This document shows positions 53,416 to 61,470 of a stretch of DNA of 64,000 nt, one piece after another (positions within the stretch are counted from its first letter, which is position 1; the number at the start of each line of letters is the position of its first letter). This stretch comes from Propionibacteriaceae bacterium (GTDB lineage Bacteria; Actinomycetota; Actinomycetes; Propionibacteriales; Propionibacteriaceae): positions 1 through 64,000 of the forward strand of contig JAFKJK010000015.1 of assembly GCA_017306015.1 (NCBI GenBank). Reading direction: 5' to 3'. The translations under genes were made by a program, and so were the position numbers. The notes beneath the pieces were generated by a model. The model was not told where the DNA came from, did no database searches, and saw nothing but the letters and a program-made list of their open reading frames with translations.

Positions 53416-54806
53416 CCCTCCGGACCAGGTTCGCGCTGTGGATTTCCGCGTTGATGCTGGTCACGCTCGGGGCGTTCGGCGCCTTCGTCTATCTCGCCGT
53501 CGGACACTGGCTCGCCACCAGCCTGGACGACTCCCTCCGGCTCAGCGCAGCCCAGCTGATCGCTGCCAGCGACATCGACCACGGACAGCTCGACGTCTCC
53601 GAGAACCCGGTGACGCTCGACCCGGGGCTGACCGAGCAGCTGCGGGCCCGAGGGATGGGCATCCAGGTGTTCGCCACCTCGGGACGGCTCCTGCAGGCGC
53701 TCGGCCCGTCCGCCACCCTCAGCCTCGAGCCCGGCAGCCTCGACGCCGCCCTGGCCGGCCGGACCTCCCTCAGCACCCGTGCGGCCACGTCCGAAACCGG
53801 TGAGGTGAGGGTCTTCACCCAGCCGATCACGGCCGGCCAGCGGGTGATCGCGATCGCGCAGGTGTCTGGCAGCCTGGCCAACGTCGAGGCGCTCCGCCAC
53901 ACGCTGCTGGCCACCCTCCTCCTGGGCTCCCCCATCGTCATCGCGATCGCCGCCGCAGGGGGCTACCTGCTGGCCCGCCGGGCGCTGTCACCCATCGACG
54001 AGATCACCCGCACGGCCCGCAGGATCTCCGCCGAGGACCTGTCCCGGCGCCTGGACCTGCCCGACTCCGGTGACGAGGTCGGACGGCTGGCAGCGACCTT
54101 CGACGAGATGCTGGGACGCCTGGACGAGGCGTTCCGGCGAGAACGCCGATTCGCCAACGACGCCGCGCACGAGCTGCGCACGCCCCTCGCCGTCATGCAG
54201 TCGATCATCGGCGTCACCAGGCAGCGTCGTCGCCGCGCGGACGAGTACGAGTCCGCCCTGGACGACCTCGCGGACGAGACCAGCCAGCTCAGCGCGCTCA
54301 CCGCCGACCTGCTGCAGCTGGCGAAGGCGGAGTCCGCGACCCGTCCGTCCGAGCCGGTCGACCTCGGTGAACTCGTCCCCGACGTGGTGGAGAGCCTGCG
54401 TCCCGCAGCCGAGGCCAAGGGGTTGGTGCTCACCTGTGAGCTTCACGGTGACCTGACCCTCTCCGGCGACACCGATGCGCTGATCCGGCTCCTTCTCAAC
54501 CTCGTCCACAACGCCGTCAAGTACACCGCGGGCGGATCCGTCACTGTGTTCGCCGAAGGCGCCGGCGACACGGTGACGATACGGGTCAGCGACACCGGCG
54601 AGGGCATCTCCCCCGAACACCTCCCGCACGTCTTCGAACGCTTCTACCGCGCCGACGAGTCCCGCAGCGCCCCCGGGACGGGCCTGGGCCTGGCCATCTG
54701 CCAGGAGATCGCACACGCCCACTGCGGCAGCATCACGGTGACCAGTGAGCCAGGCGTGGGCTCCGCCTTCACCGTGGCGCTGCCGCGCACCTCCGTCCCG
54801 GCCTGA
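53412..54806 (+). CDS. Sensor histidine kinase with HAMP domain
   Basis: The product has 464 residues: transmembrane helices at about 10-32 and 165-190 bracketing a 130-residue extracellular sensor, HAMP (ARRALSPIDEITRTARRIS), H-box FANDAAHELRTPLAVMQ (about residue 250), N-box NLVHNAVKYTA and G-boxes SDTGEGIS and GTGLGLAICQE. All catalytic boxes are intact. It starts with GTG inside the stop of its partner regulator. The signal is unknown; downstream genes encode a small secreted protein and a heme-domain membrane protein. Confidence 0.92.
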   Translation: MTLRTRFALWISALMLVTLGAFGAFVYLAVGHWLATSLDDSLRLSAAQLIAASDIDHGQLDVSENPVTLDPGLTEQLRARGMGIQVFATSGRLLQALGPSATLSLEPGSLDAALAGRTSLSTRAATSETGEVRVFTQPITAGQRVIAIAQVSGSLANVEALRHTLLATLLLGSPIVIAIAAAGGYLLARRALSPIDEITRTARRISAEDLSRRLDLPDSGDEVGRLAATFDEMLGRLDEAFRRERRFANDAAHELRTPLAVMQSIIGVTRQRRRRADEYESALDDLADETSQLSALTADLLQLAKAESATRPSEPVDLGELVPDVVESLRPAAEAKGLVLTCELHGDLTLSGDTDALIRLLLNLVHNAVKYTAGGSVTVFAEGAGDTVTIRVSDTGEGISPEHLPHVFERFYRADESRSAPGTGLGLAICQEIAHAHCGSITVTSEPGVGSAFTVALPRTSVPA

Positions 54807-54898
54807 GCAGTGCCGAGAGCACGCCGGACCGAGTCGCGGACGGGCGTCGGCCCACGGTTCGAGCGGGCCCTCCTGTGGCCGCGTGGGATCATGGCCCG

Positions 54899-55294
54899 GT
54901 GACCGGCCGCAGGTTCTGGATGATCCCGCTGGTCTGGGTGCTCACCGTCGCCGGCGCCTCGACGCTGACCTGGACGGTGATCTCCGCGGCCGGCACCCAG
55001 GTGAGCCGGCCGGTGACCGTCCCGACCTCAGCCCCGGCCGGGACCTCCGTCCCCACGGCCGGGCAGGCGACGCGCACCTGGACCGGACGCGGCGGCCGGC
55101 TGACCGCAACCTGCACGGACGCCTCGATCGCCCTGGGCACCGCGGTTCCGGACGTCGGCTACTGGGTGAAGGTCTACGACCCGGGCCCCGAGACCCTCCG
55201 GGTGGACTTCGAGTCCACCGATCCGGACGACCGCAGCGAGGTCCGGGTCGGTGCCGCCTGCCAGAACGGCAGCCCCGAGTTCCGCCGCCTCTGA
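54899..55294 (+). CDS. Small membrane-anchored or secreted protein, no recognised family
   Basis: The product has 131 residues. A single N-terminal hydrophobic segment (about 5-28, IPLVWVLTVAGASTLTWTV) is followed by a Pro/Ser/Thr linker and a compact hydrophilic domain with two Cys (TATCTDAS and GAACQNG). In an oxidising exterior these could pair as a disulfide. It follows the sensor kinase by 92 bp and may be co-transcribed. GTG 54899 is preferred; GTG 54875 in the same frame adds eight residues. It is not recognised; an envelope-stress ligand or accessory of the kinase is only a guess from position. Confidence 0.65.
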   Translation: MTGRRFWMIPLVWVLTVAGASTLTWTVISAAGTQVSRPVTVPTSAPAGTSVPTAGQATRTWTGRGGRLTATCTDASIALGTAVPDVGYWVKVYDPGPETLRVDFESTDPDDRSEVRVGAACQNGSPEFRRL

Positions 55295-55421
55295 CGGCCC
55301 GGATCCCCGCCGAACGCCACCGTTCCGTTCCGCCGCCTCTGACGGCCCGGACCCCGCCGAACGCCACTGTTCCGTTCCGCCGCCCCTGACAGCCCGGACC
55401 CCGCCCAACGCCACCGTTCCG
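55280..55421. repeat. Three tandem 47-48 bp direct repeats downstream of the small secreted protein gene
   Basis: Units at 55280-55327, 55328-55374 and 55375-55421 each run from TTCCGCCGCC through CTGACGGCCCGGA and CGAACGCCACCGTTCC, with only a few differences. The first overlaps the last codons and stop of the gene. A partial inverted copy (AACAGTGGCGCTCGG) follows near 55460 and can pair with the repeat tail as a hairpin. Of the remaining gap up to 55612, 55490-55548 is a G-rich run with no recognised feature. Confidence 0.8.
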
Positions 55422-55548
55422 GTCATCCGCCACAGCGTGGGCTGGAGCGTTTGACCGAAACAGTGGCGCTCGGCGCTTGAGGGACCGGACGAGGGGACGG
55501 GACGGGAACGAGGGGACGGGGCGGGGAGGGCGGGGCGGGTGGAGCGGG

Positions 55549-55605
55549 GCTTGGCCGAAGCTTGTCATCGGCTTGAGGTTGGCTTGAGCCGGGCGTCCCT
55601 AGCGT
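55549..55605 (+). promoter_or_regulatory. Promoter with four GCTTG boxes phased at 11 bp
   Basis: GCTTG occurs at 55549, 55560, 55571 and 55582, each exactly 11 bp from the next, followed by a -10 element TAGCGT at 55600-55605, 7 bp before the ATG. The array puts four identical faces on the same side of the helix, as in binding sites of OmpR/PhoB-type regulators. The last box overlaps the -35 position, which fits activation. Confidence 0.65.
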
Positions 55606-55612
55606 CGGGTGC

Positions 55613-56431
55613 ATGCTGAGACCTCTCGAGTCCGGGATCTTCGACTCCATCGCCGGACTGCCGCTCCACCCGCTCGTCGTCCACTTCGCCGTCGTGCTGC
55701 TGCCGATCGCCGCGCTCGGCCTGGTCGTGCTCGTGGCGGTGCCGAAGTGGGCCGACCGGTTCGGCTGGCTGACCCTGGCCGGGCTTGCCGCCGGGACGGG
55801 AGCAGCCTTCGTCGCCAAGGCATCCGGCGAGGCTCTGGCCGCCCGGGTTGGCAACCCGGCCAGCCACGAGTCCTCGGGGGACGTGCTGCCCTGGCTGGCC
55901 GTCGGACTGCTCGTGCTGGCGGGCATCTGGTTCCTGCTCCACCGCACCGGCCGGCGGGCGGGCCGGACCCGTTCACCCGGGGCCGCCGTCACGGGCGTCC
56001 TGACCGCAGTCCTGGCGCTGGTCGTCACCGGGGTCACCGTGGTCGTCGGGCACACCGGGGCCCAGGCGGCGTGGGCCGGCGTGACCGCCGGCGCGGATCA
56101 GCCGAAGGCGGCCCCGTCGTCCTCCGGGACGCCGACCAGGACGCCGGGCAGCCCGTCCGCTTCCGCCACCAGCGGGACGGCAGGCAGCGGGACGGCCGGC
56201 AGCTACACCATGGCGGACGTGGCCAAGCACGCCAGCGCGTCCTCCTGCTGGACGGCCATCAACGGCAAGGTCTACAACGTGACCGACTGGATCGGGCAGC
56301 ATCCCGGCGGCCAGCGGGCGATCCTCGGCCTGTGCGGCAAGGACGGCAGCGCGGCCTTCAACGGCCAGCACGGTGGCGAGCGACGGCCGGCGTCCGAGCT
56401 CAAGCAGTTCCTGATCGGTACGCTCGACTGA
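55613..56431 (+). CDS. DUF2231 membrane domain fused to cytochrome b5-like heme domain
   Basis: The product has 272 residues. The N-terminal half is a four-helix membrane domain of the DUF2231 type (GLPLHPLVVHFAVVLLPIAALG at the start, with His residues near the membrane face). A Ser/Thr/Pro/Gly linker (about 165-200) leads to a cytochrome b5-like domain: CWTAINGKVYNVTDWI, then the heme-binding HPGG (about residue 229) and the second ligand in FNGQHGG (about residue 250). It should be a membrane-bound b-type electron carrier with its heme domain after the last helix, probably outside. The strong regulator-type promoter suggests control by the upstream two-component system. Confidence 0.85.
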   Translation: MLRPLESGIFDSIAGLPLHPLVVHFAVVLLPIAALGLVVLVAVPKWADRFGWLTLAGLAAGTGAAFVAKASGEALAARVGNPASHESSGDVLPWLAVGLLVLAGIWFLLHRTGRRAGRTRSPGAAVTGVLTAVLALVVTGVTVVVGHTGAQAAWAGVTAGADQPKAAPSSSGTPTRTPGSPSASATSGTAGSGTAGSYTMADVAKHASASSCWTAINGKVYNVTDWIGQHPGGQRAILGLCGKDGSAAFNGQHGGERRPASELKQFLIGTLD

Positions 56432-56513
56432 TCGACGGGTCCCTGCGCAGGCGCTCGCCGAGCGGCCGCGGGAGCAGCGGAGTGTCGCGGCCGGCACCGT
56501 GAAGGAGCACGCC

Positions 56514-57257
56514 ATGGCCGATCGACCCTCGCTGGCCGGAGACGATCCGGCGGGCTACCAGGCGGCCGAGGCCGCGTCCGGGTCCCAGCAGGGACGGCTG
56601 AACGGCCTGCGCGCCGCCGTGCTCGGCGCGAACGACGGCATCGTGTCCACCGCGGGCATCGTCATCGGCGTCGCCGGGGCCACTCTCGACCCGTTCGCCA
56701 TCCTGACCGCGGGGGTCGCCGGGCTCACCGCGGGCGCCCTGTCGATGGCGGTCGGGGAGTACGTGTCGGTGAGCGCGCAGCGGGACACCGAGAAGGCGCT
56801 GCTGGAGACCGAGCGCCGCGAACTGGCAGAGATGCCCGCCGAGGAACTCGCCGAGCTGGCCGGGCTGTACGAGCAGAAGGGACTCGACCCCGAGCTCGCG
56901 CTCGAGGTGGCCCGCCAGTTGCACGCCCACGACGCCCTGGCCGCCCACGCCGAGACCGAACTGGGGATCAACCCCGACGAGCTGACCAGCCCCTGGGTCG
57001 CGGCCTTCTCGTCCGCGGTCTCGTTCACGACCGGCTCGGTGCTGCCGCTGCTGGCGATCGTGCTCGCGCCCGTCGCGATCAAGGTCCCGGTCACGGTCGC
57101 GGCGGTGGTCGCCGCCCTCGTCCTCACCGGCTACCTCAGCTCTCGCGCCGGTGGGACGCCGGCCGGCCGCGCGATCTTCCGGAACGTCGCCGGAGGCCTG
57201 CTGGCGATGGCCGTCACCTACGGGATCGGACGGCTCGTCGGCCTCGGCCTCGGCTGA
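56514..57257 (+). CDS. VIT1/CCC1-family Fe2+/Mn2+ transporter
   Basis: The product has 247 residues. The diagnostic first-helix motif GANDGIVSTAGIVIGVAG (about residues 35-52) is followed by GEYVSVSAQRD. A Glu-rich cytoplasmic segment (TERRELAEMPAEELAELAG) forms the metal-binding domain in this family. Three C-terminal membrane helices follow. VIT/CCC1 proteins export or sequester Fe2+ or Mn2+. The start is ATG 56514, 6 bp after GAAGGAG; an upstream GTG at 56499 lies before that ribosome site. The next gene is a P1B-type ATPase preceded by iron boxes, so the pair may handle the same metal. Confidence 0.9.
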   Translation: MADRPSLAGDDPAGYQAAEAASGSQQGRLNGLRAAVLGANDGIVSTAGIVIGVAGATLDPFAILTAGVAGLTAGALSMAVGEYVSVSAQRDTEKALLETERRELAEMPAEELAELAGLYEQKGLDPELALEVARQLHAHDALAAHAETELGINPDELTSPWVAAFSSAVSFTTGSVLPLLAIVLAPVAIKVPVTVAAVVAALVLTGYLSSRAGGTPAGRAIFRNVAGGLLAMAVTYGIGRLVGLGLG

Positions 57258-57433
57258 GGCAGGCCGGGGCCTGACTCGCCGCGGCTCCACCTCCATCGAG
57301 ACATTCTCGGCGGGGCGCCGACCGTGGCGGCAGAATTGCGAATCGTGGCCGGCGGGCTGCATTATCCGACAACCCCCCTCGGCACCCGGACAGGCCTTTG
57401 ACAAGCTGAGACCCTAATCGTCGGCGATTTGGG

Positions 57434-57452
57434 GAAGGTTAGGCAAGCCTTA
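57434..57452. promoter_or_regulatory. IdeR/DtxR-like iron box 1
   Basis: The 19-mer centred on GGTTAGGCAAGCCTTA matches the TTAGGTTAGSCTAACCTAA iron-box consensus at about 13-14 positions, including an unbroken GGTTAGGC half-site. It is 66 bp upstream of the ATPase ATG. Confidence 0.65.
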
Positions 57453-57462
57453 TTCCACGGCC

Positions 57463-57481
57463 TCAGGTTAGGCATTCCTTC
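57463..57481. promoter_or_regulatory. IdeR/DtxR-like iron box 2
   Basis: The 19-mer with AGGTTAGGC as left half and a weak CCTT right half matches the iron-box consensus at 13 of 19 positions. It lies 29 bp after box 1 on the same strand and 36 bp before the ATPase ATG. Paired boxes suggest cooperative control. Confidence 0.6.
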
Positions 57482-57517
57482 GTGGCAGCCATATTCGAAT
57501 TCAGGGATGATCGGGGC

Positions 57518-59422
57518 ATGAGTTTCACGGACGGAATCCGGCGCTACCCGGTGGTCGCCGCGACCATCGGCGTCGGGCTGGTGGGGCTGGCGCTGCTGGC
57601 GGCCGGGCAGACGACGACCTCCGCGTGGCTGGTGGGTGGCTACGCGCTCGCAGTCGCCGCCTGGCAGGCCGTCGGCATGGTCCGCGACCTCGTCCGCGGC
57701 AACTTCGGCCTGGACGTGCTCGCGGTCACCGCCATCGTCGCGACGATCCTGGTCGGCGACCACTGGGCCGCGCTGATCGTCGTGCTCATGCTCACCGGCG
57801 GCGAGGCTCTCGAGGACTACGCCAACGCCCGCGCGAACCGGGAGGTCTCCGCCCTGCTCGAACGCGCGCCGAGGTTCGCGCACCGCGTCGGCCCGGACGG
57901 AGCCCTCACCGAGGTTCCGATCAGCGAGATCGCCGTCGGCGACCTGGTGATGGTCCGTCCCGGCGAGGTCGTCCCGGTGGACGGGACGCTGGAGGGCGAG
58001 GCCGCCTCGTTCGACGAGTCGTCGATCACCGGCGAGCCGCTGCCGGTGGAACACGGACCCGGCGAGCAGGTGCTGTCGGGCTCGGTGAGCCAGCAGCGGG
58101 TCGCGCTCGTCCGCGCGTCCGCGACCGCAGCCGAGAGCCAGTACCAGCAGGTCATCGACCTCGTCCGGGCCGCTGCGGCGAGCAAGTCCCCGATCGTCCG
58201 CCTCGCCGACCGCTACGCCGTCCCGTTCACCCTGGTCTCGCTGGCCATCGCGGGGCTCGCCTGGGGGCTGTCCGGGGACCCCGTCCGGTTCGCCCAGGTG
58301 CTGGTCGTGGCCACGCCGTGCCCGCTGCTGATCGCTGCCCCGGTGGCGTTCCTCGCCGGCATGAGCCGCGCCGCCAGCGTCGGGGTGATCGTGAAGTCCG
58401 GCGGCGTGATGGAGACCCTCGCCCGCACGCGGACGGTGGCGCTCGACAAGACCGGCACCCTCACCCACGGCCAGCCGGTGGTCGACGTCGTCGAGCCGGT
58501 GGACGGGGTCAGCGGCAGCGAACTGCTGCGGATCGCGGCCGCCGCGGAGGCCTTCTCCACCCACGTACTGGCCCGGACGATCGTCGCGGCGGCCCGCCAG
58601 CGGCACCTGGACGTCCCGGCTGCGAGCGGCGTCGAGGAGACGACCGCGGCCGGTATGACGGCCGACGTGCTGGGACGGTTGGCCGCGGTCGGCAACGCCG
58701 CCCACGTGGAGCGCGTCACCGGCCACCGTCCGCCGGATCAGCCCGTGCTGCCGGGTCACATGGCCATCCATGTCGGCACGGCCGACGGCTACCTCGGCCG
58801 GATCCTGGTCACCGACCAGGTCCGGGGCAACGCGCCCGCAACGCTGCACGCCCTGCGGAGCCTCGGCGTCCACGCCGTGACGATGCTCACCGGGGACGCG
58901 GCCGACACCGCGCGCCACGTCGCCGGCCAGCTCGGCATCGCCGACGTCCGCGCCGGCCTGCTGCCCGCGGACAAGGTGGCCCAGGTCGCGTCCGTGCCCG
59001 ACCGCCCCGTCGCGATGGTCGGCGACGGAGTGAACGACGCGCCGGTCCTCGCCGCGGCCGACGTCGGCATCGCCATGGGCGCCCGCGGAGCCACCGCCGC
59101 GAGCGAGTCGGCCGACGTGGTGATCCTGCTGGACGACCTCAGCCGGGTCGCCACGAGCATCGCGATCGCTCAGCGGACGGTGCGGATCGCGCTGCAGGCG
59201 ATCTGGCTCGGCATCGCGATCAGCGTCGCGCTGATGCTGGTCGCCGTCTGGGGCGTCCTGCCGGCGATCGTCGGGGCAGCCCTCCAGGAACTGGTCGACC
59301 TCGCCGCGATCCTGACCGCGCTGCGCGCCGTCCGTCCCGGTCGGGCCGAGCGCGTGCTCGCGTCCGAACTCAGCCCGGCCGAGGCCGAGCGGACACTCGC
59401 CGAGGCGTCGCTCGCGCACTGA
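57518..59422 (+). CDS. P1B-type metal-transporting ATPase with TPCP motif
   Basis: The product has 634 residues and probably exports a transition metal. Intact P-type motifs are SSITGEPLP (actuator), DKTGTLTHG (about residue 309, phosphorylated Asp) and GDGVNDAPVLAAADVG (about residue 502). The membrane metal site reads ATPCPLLIAAP (about residue 265): TPCP, not the CPC of copper and zinc pumps. TPC/SPC-type pumps are tied to Ni, Co or Fe. The usual SEHPLA locus reads STHVLAR, so the hallmark Pro is Val. There is no N-terminal HMA domain. ATG 57518 follows a GGGGC stretch; a GTG at 57482 would start inside iron box 2. The iron boxes point to Fe (or Mn) export; Ni/Co remains possible. Confidence 0.85.
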   Translation: MSFTDGIRRYPVVAATIGVGLVGLALLAAGQTTTSAWLVGGYALAVAAWQAVGMVRDLVRGNFGLDVLAVTAIVATILVGDHWAALIVVLMLTGGEALEDYANARANREVSALLERAPRFAHRVGPDGALTEVPISEIAVGDLVMVRPGEVVPVDGTLEGEAASFDESSITGEPLPVEHGPGEQVLSGSVSQQRVALVRASATAAESQYQQVIDLVRAAAASKSPIVRLADRYAVPFTLVSLAIAGLAWGLSGDPVRFAQVLVVATPCPLLIAAPVAFLAGMSRAASVGVIVKSGGVMETLARTRTVALDKTGTLTHGQPVVDVVEPVDGVSGSELLRIAAAAEAFSTHVLARTIVAAARQRHLDVPAASGVEETTAAGMTADVLGRLAAVGNAAHVERVTGHRPPDQPVLPGHMAIHVGTADGYLGRILVTDQVRGNAPATLHALRSLGVHAVTMLTGDAADTARHVAGQLGIADVRAGLLPADKVAQVASVPDRPVAMVGDGVNDAPVLAAADVGIAMGARGATAASESADVVILLDDLSRVATSIAIAQRTVRIALQAIWLGIAISVALMLVAVWGVLPAIVGAALQELVDLAAILTALRAVRPGRAERVLASELSPAEAERTLAEASLAH

Positions 59423-59426
59423 CTCC

Positions 59427-60551
59427 CTAGAGCGACCTGCGCAGGATCCCGGCGAAGTCGGACGCGCTCACCGGCACCGGATTGCCCTTGGTGCTGGACG
59501 CGTTCGCTGCGGCCTGGGCGACGGTCTCGATGCCGTCCGCGGTCAGGCCGAGGGAGGCCAGTCCGGCCACGCCCAGTTCGGCGGTGGTGGCCCTCCACCA
59601 GGCGAGTAGCGCGTCCGGGTCGCGGCGTCCGGTCAGCAGCTCGGCGGCCTCGGCGTACCGCTCCCGGACGCGCGCGTCGCCGCGCTCGAGGTTGAACTCG
59701 CACACCGCCGCCATCACCGCCGCCGTGATCGCACCGTGCGGGGCGCCGAGGTATCCCCCGAGCGGCCCGGCGATGCCGTGGGCGGCCCCGAGCTTGCCGT
59801 TGGCAAGCGCCAGCCCGGACAGCAGCGAGCACAGGCTGACGTCGGTGCGCGCAGCCAGGTCGGAGCCGTCGGCGTAGGCGCGTCGCAGCCCGGAACCGGC
59901 CCGCCGGATGCCCTCCCGGCAGAAGCCGTCGACCAGCGGGTTCGCGGCCCACGAGACGAACGGCTCGATGCACTGGACGAGGGCGTCCAGGCCGGCGTGG
60001 GCGGTGACGGCCGGCGGACAGCCGAGGGTGAGTTCCGGGTCGACGATCGCCACCCGGGCGAGCATCGACGGCGAGCGCAGGCTCACCTTCACCCGATGCT
60101 CGACCGAGGTGACCACACCGTTGGCGGTCACCTCGGAGCCGGTCCCGGAGGTGGTGGGCAGCGCGACGAAGGGCAGGCACGGCACCGCGAGCGGCTTGCC
60201 CGCCCCGATCACCTCGGCGTAGTCCAGCGGGTCGCCAGCGTTGGTGACCAGCGCTGCGACGATCTTGGCCGCGTCCAGCACTGCTCCCCCGCCGAGCCCG
60301 ACCACCACGTCCGCGCCGTGGTCGCGCGCCGCCTGCGCCCCGGCCCGGACGACGTCCATGGTGGGTTCACCGCTGACGGCGAACGTCGCCGCGCCGTCCA
60401 GCCGGTCGATCAGGTCGGCGTGGCGGCCCGGATTCGAGCCCGTGCAGACGAACGGACGCGAGCCGAGCCCGGCCACGACGGCGGGCAGTTCGGAGCTGGC
60501 GCCCGGCCCGAAGGAGATCCGGCCGGCGGTCGCGAACGCGAAGGAGGTCAC
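59427..60551 (-). CDS. Iron-containing alcohol dehydrogenase family protein (maleylacetate-reductase-like)
   Basis: The product has 374 residues. The Rossmann-like N-terminal domain has GLGGGAVLDAAKIVA (about residue 88) and LPTTSGTGSEVTANGV. The metal-binding helical domain carries AHAGLDALVQCIEP, GAAHGIAGPLGGYLGAPHG and the downstream Asn/Thr tail, which supply the Asp and His ligands of this family. It should be a cytoplasmic NAD(P)-linked, metal-dependent oxidoreductase; the substrate is unknown. The GTG start overlaps the arsM stop (GTGA), so it is the second gene of an arsR-controlled operon, an unusual partner. It could reduce an aldehyde or a maleylacetate-like compound. The stop lies 4 bp from the end of the convergent ATPase gene. 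Confidence 0.85.
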   Translation of the reverse strand: MTSFAFATAGRISFGPGASSELPAVVAGLGSRPFVCTGSNPGRHADLIDRLDGAATFAVSGEPTMDVVRAGAQAARDHGADVVVGLGGGAVLDAAKIVAALVTNAGDPLDYAEVIGAGKPLAVPCLPFVALPTTSGTGSEVTANGVVTSVEHRVKVSLRSPSMLARVAIVDPELTLGCPPAVTAHAGLDALVQCIEPFVSWAANPLVDGFCREGIRRAGSGLRRAYADGSDLAARTDVSLCSLLSGLALANGKLGAAHGIAGPLGGYLGAPHGAITAAVMAAVCEFNLERGDARVRERYAEAAELLTGRRDPDALLAWWRATTAELGVAGLASLGLTADGIETVAQAAANASSTKGNPVPVSASDFAGILRRSL

Positions 60552-61396
60552 GTCCGCAAGTCTGCCTTGTCCGCCCGGATGAACGCGCTGGCGAATGCTC
60601 CCCGCAGGACGGCGACGGCCGCTTCGGGGGCCCCGCCACCCGGCAGCGACTCGGGGTCGAGGTCGTCCGCCATGTCGGCGAGGTCCTCGTCGGTGAAGGT
60701 GCGGGTCACCTGGACCGTCGGGTTGGTGAAGCCGGCTGCGTGGAGCTTCGCGACGTAGTCGGCGTCGAGAAGCGCGCCGGAGATGCAGCCGGTCCACAGC
60801 CCGACCACCGTCATCCACTCCGGCGGCAGCGGACGCAGCAGCACGATGTCGGACACCGCGAACCGGCCGCCGGGACGCAGCACCCGGTGGGCCTCGGCCA
60901 GCACCGTGTCCTTGTCGGTGGACAGGTTGATCACGCAGTTGGAGATGACCACGTCCACAGAGGCGTCCGGCAGCGGCACGTCCTCGATGGTGCCCTTGAT
61001 GAACCGGGCGTTCGCGATGCCCGCCTCGGCCTTGTTCCGCTCGGCCAGGGCCAGCATCTCGTCGGTCATGTCGAGCCCGTAGGCGACCCCGTCCGGAGCC
61101 ACCCTGGTCGCCGACAGCAGGACGTCCAGGCCACCCCCGGAGCCCAGGTCCAGCACGTCCTGACCCGGTGCGAGGCCGATCAGGGCCGTCGGGTTCCCGC
61201 AGCCCAGGGACGCCGCCAGCGCCGTCGCCGAGGGGGTCGCCGTGCCGGCGTACAGGTCGGACGACACCGGGTCCACCGCCTCCCCGCAACACCCCACGGG
61301 CCCGCAACACGACCCGCCACCGGACTCCAGCACGGTCAGGGCCGCAGCCGCGTAGCGCTGCCGGACGGCCTCCCGCAGGTCTGTCTGTTCTGTCAT
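60548..61396 (-). CDS. arsM: Arsenite S-adenosylmethionine methyltransferase
   Basis: Methylates arsenite to volatile or less reactive methylarsenicals. The 282-residue product has an N-terminal Cys-rich stretch (GGGSCCGPVGCCG), the ArsM-specific ASLGCGNPTAL, the SAM motif VLDLGSGGGLDVLLSA, and the As-binding cysteines in VISNCVINLS and WTGCISGALL. The order and context match bacterial ArsM. ATG 61396 is used; an in-frame GTG lies 9 bp upstream. It is divergent from arsR with a large dyad between them and overlaps the Fe-ADH gene downstream. Confidence 0.92.
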   Translation of the reverse strand: MTEQTDLREAVRQRYAAAALTVLESGGGSCCGPVGCCGEAVDPVSSDLYAGTATPSATALAASLGCGNPTALIGLAPGQDVLDLGSGGGLDVLLSATRVAPDGVAYGLDMTDEMLALAERNKAEAGIANARFIKGTIEDVPLPDASVDVVISNCVINLSTDKDTVLAEAHRVLRPGGRFAVSDIVLLRPLPPEWMTVVGLWTGCISGALLDADYVAKLHAAGFTNPTVQVTRTFTDEDLADMADDLDPESLPGGGAPEAAVAVLRGAFASAFIRADKADLRT

Positions 61397-61413
61397 CGCA
61401 CTCACCTTGGATC

Positions 61414-61459
61414 GACACTCTTCGAAACAGCATCCTTCCCCGCTGTTTCGACATGTGTC
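61414..61459. promoter_or_regulatory. 46-bp dyad operator between arsM and arsR
   Basis: TCGAAACAG and CTGTTTCGA are separated by 12 bases. Beyond a 3-base gap on each side, GACAC pairs with GTGTC, so the symmetric site spans 61414-61459. An ArsR dimer bound here would cover both divergent promoters. An ATG at 61453 lies within the operator, which argues against it as the arsR start. Confidence 0.75.
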
Positions 61460-61470
61460 AAGATAGGGCC

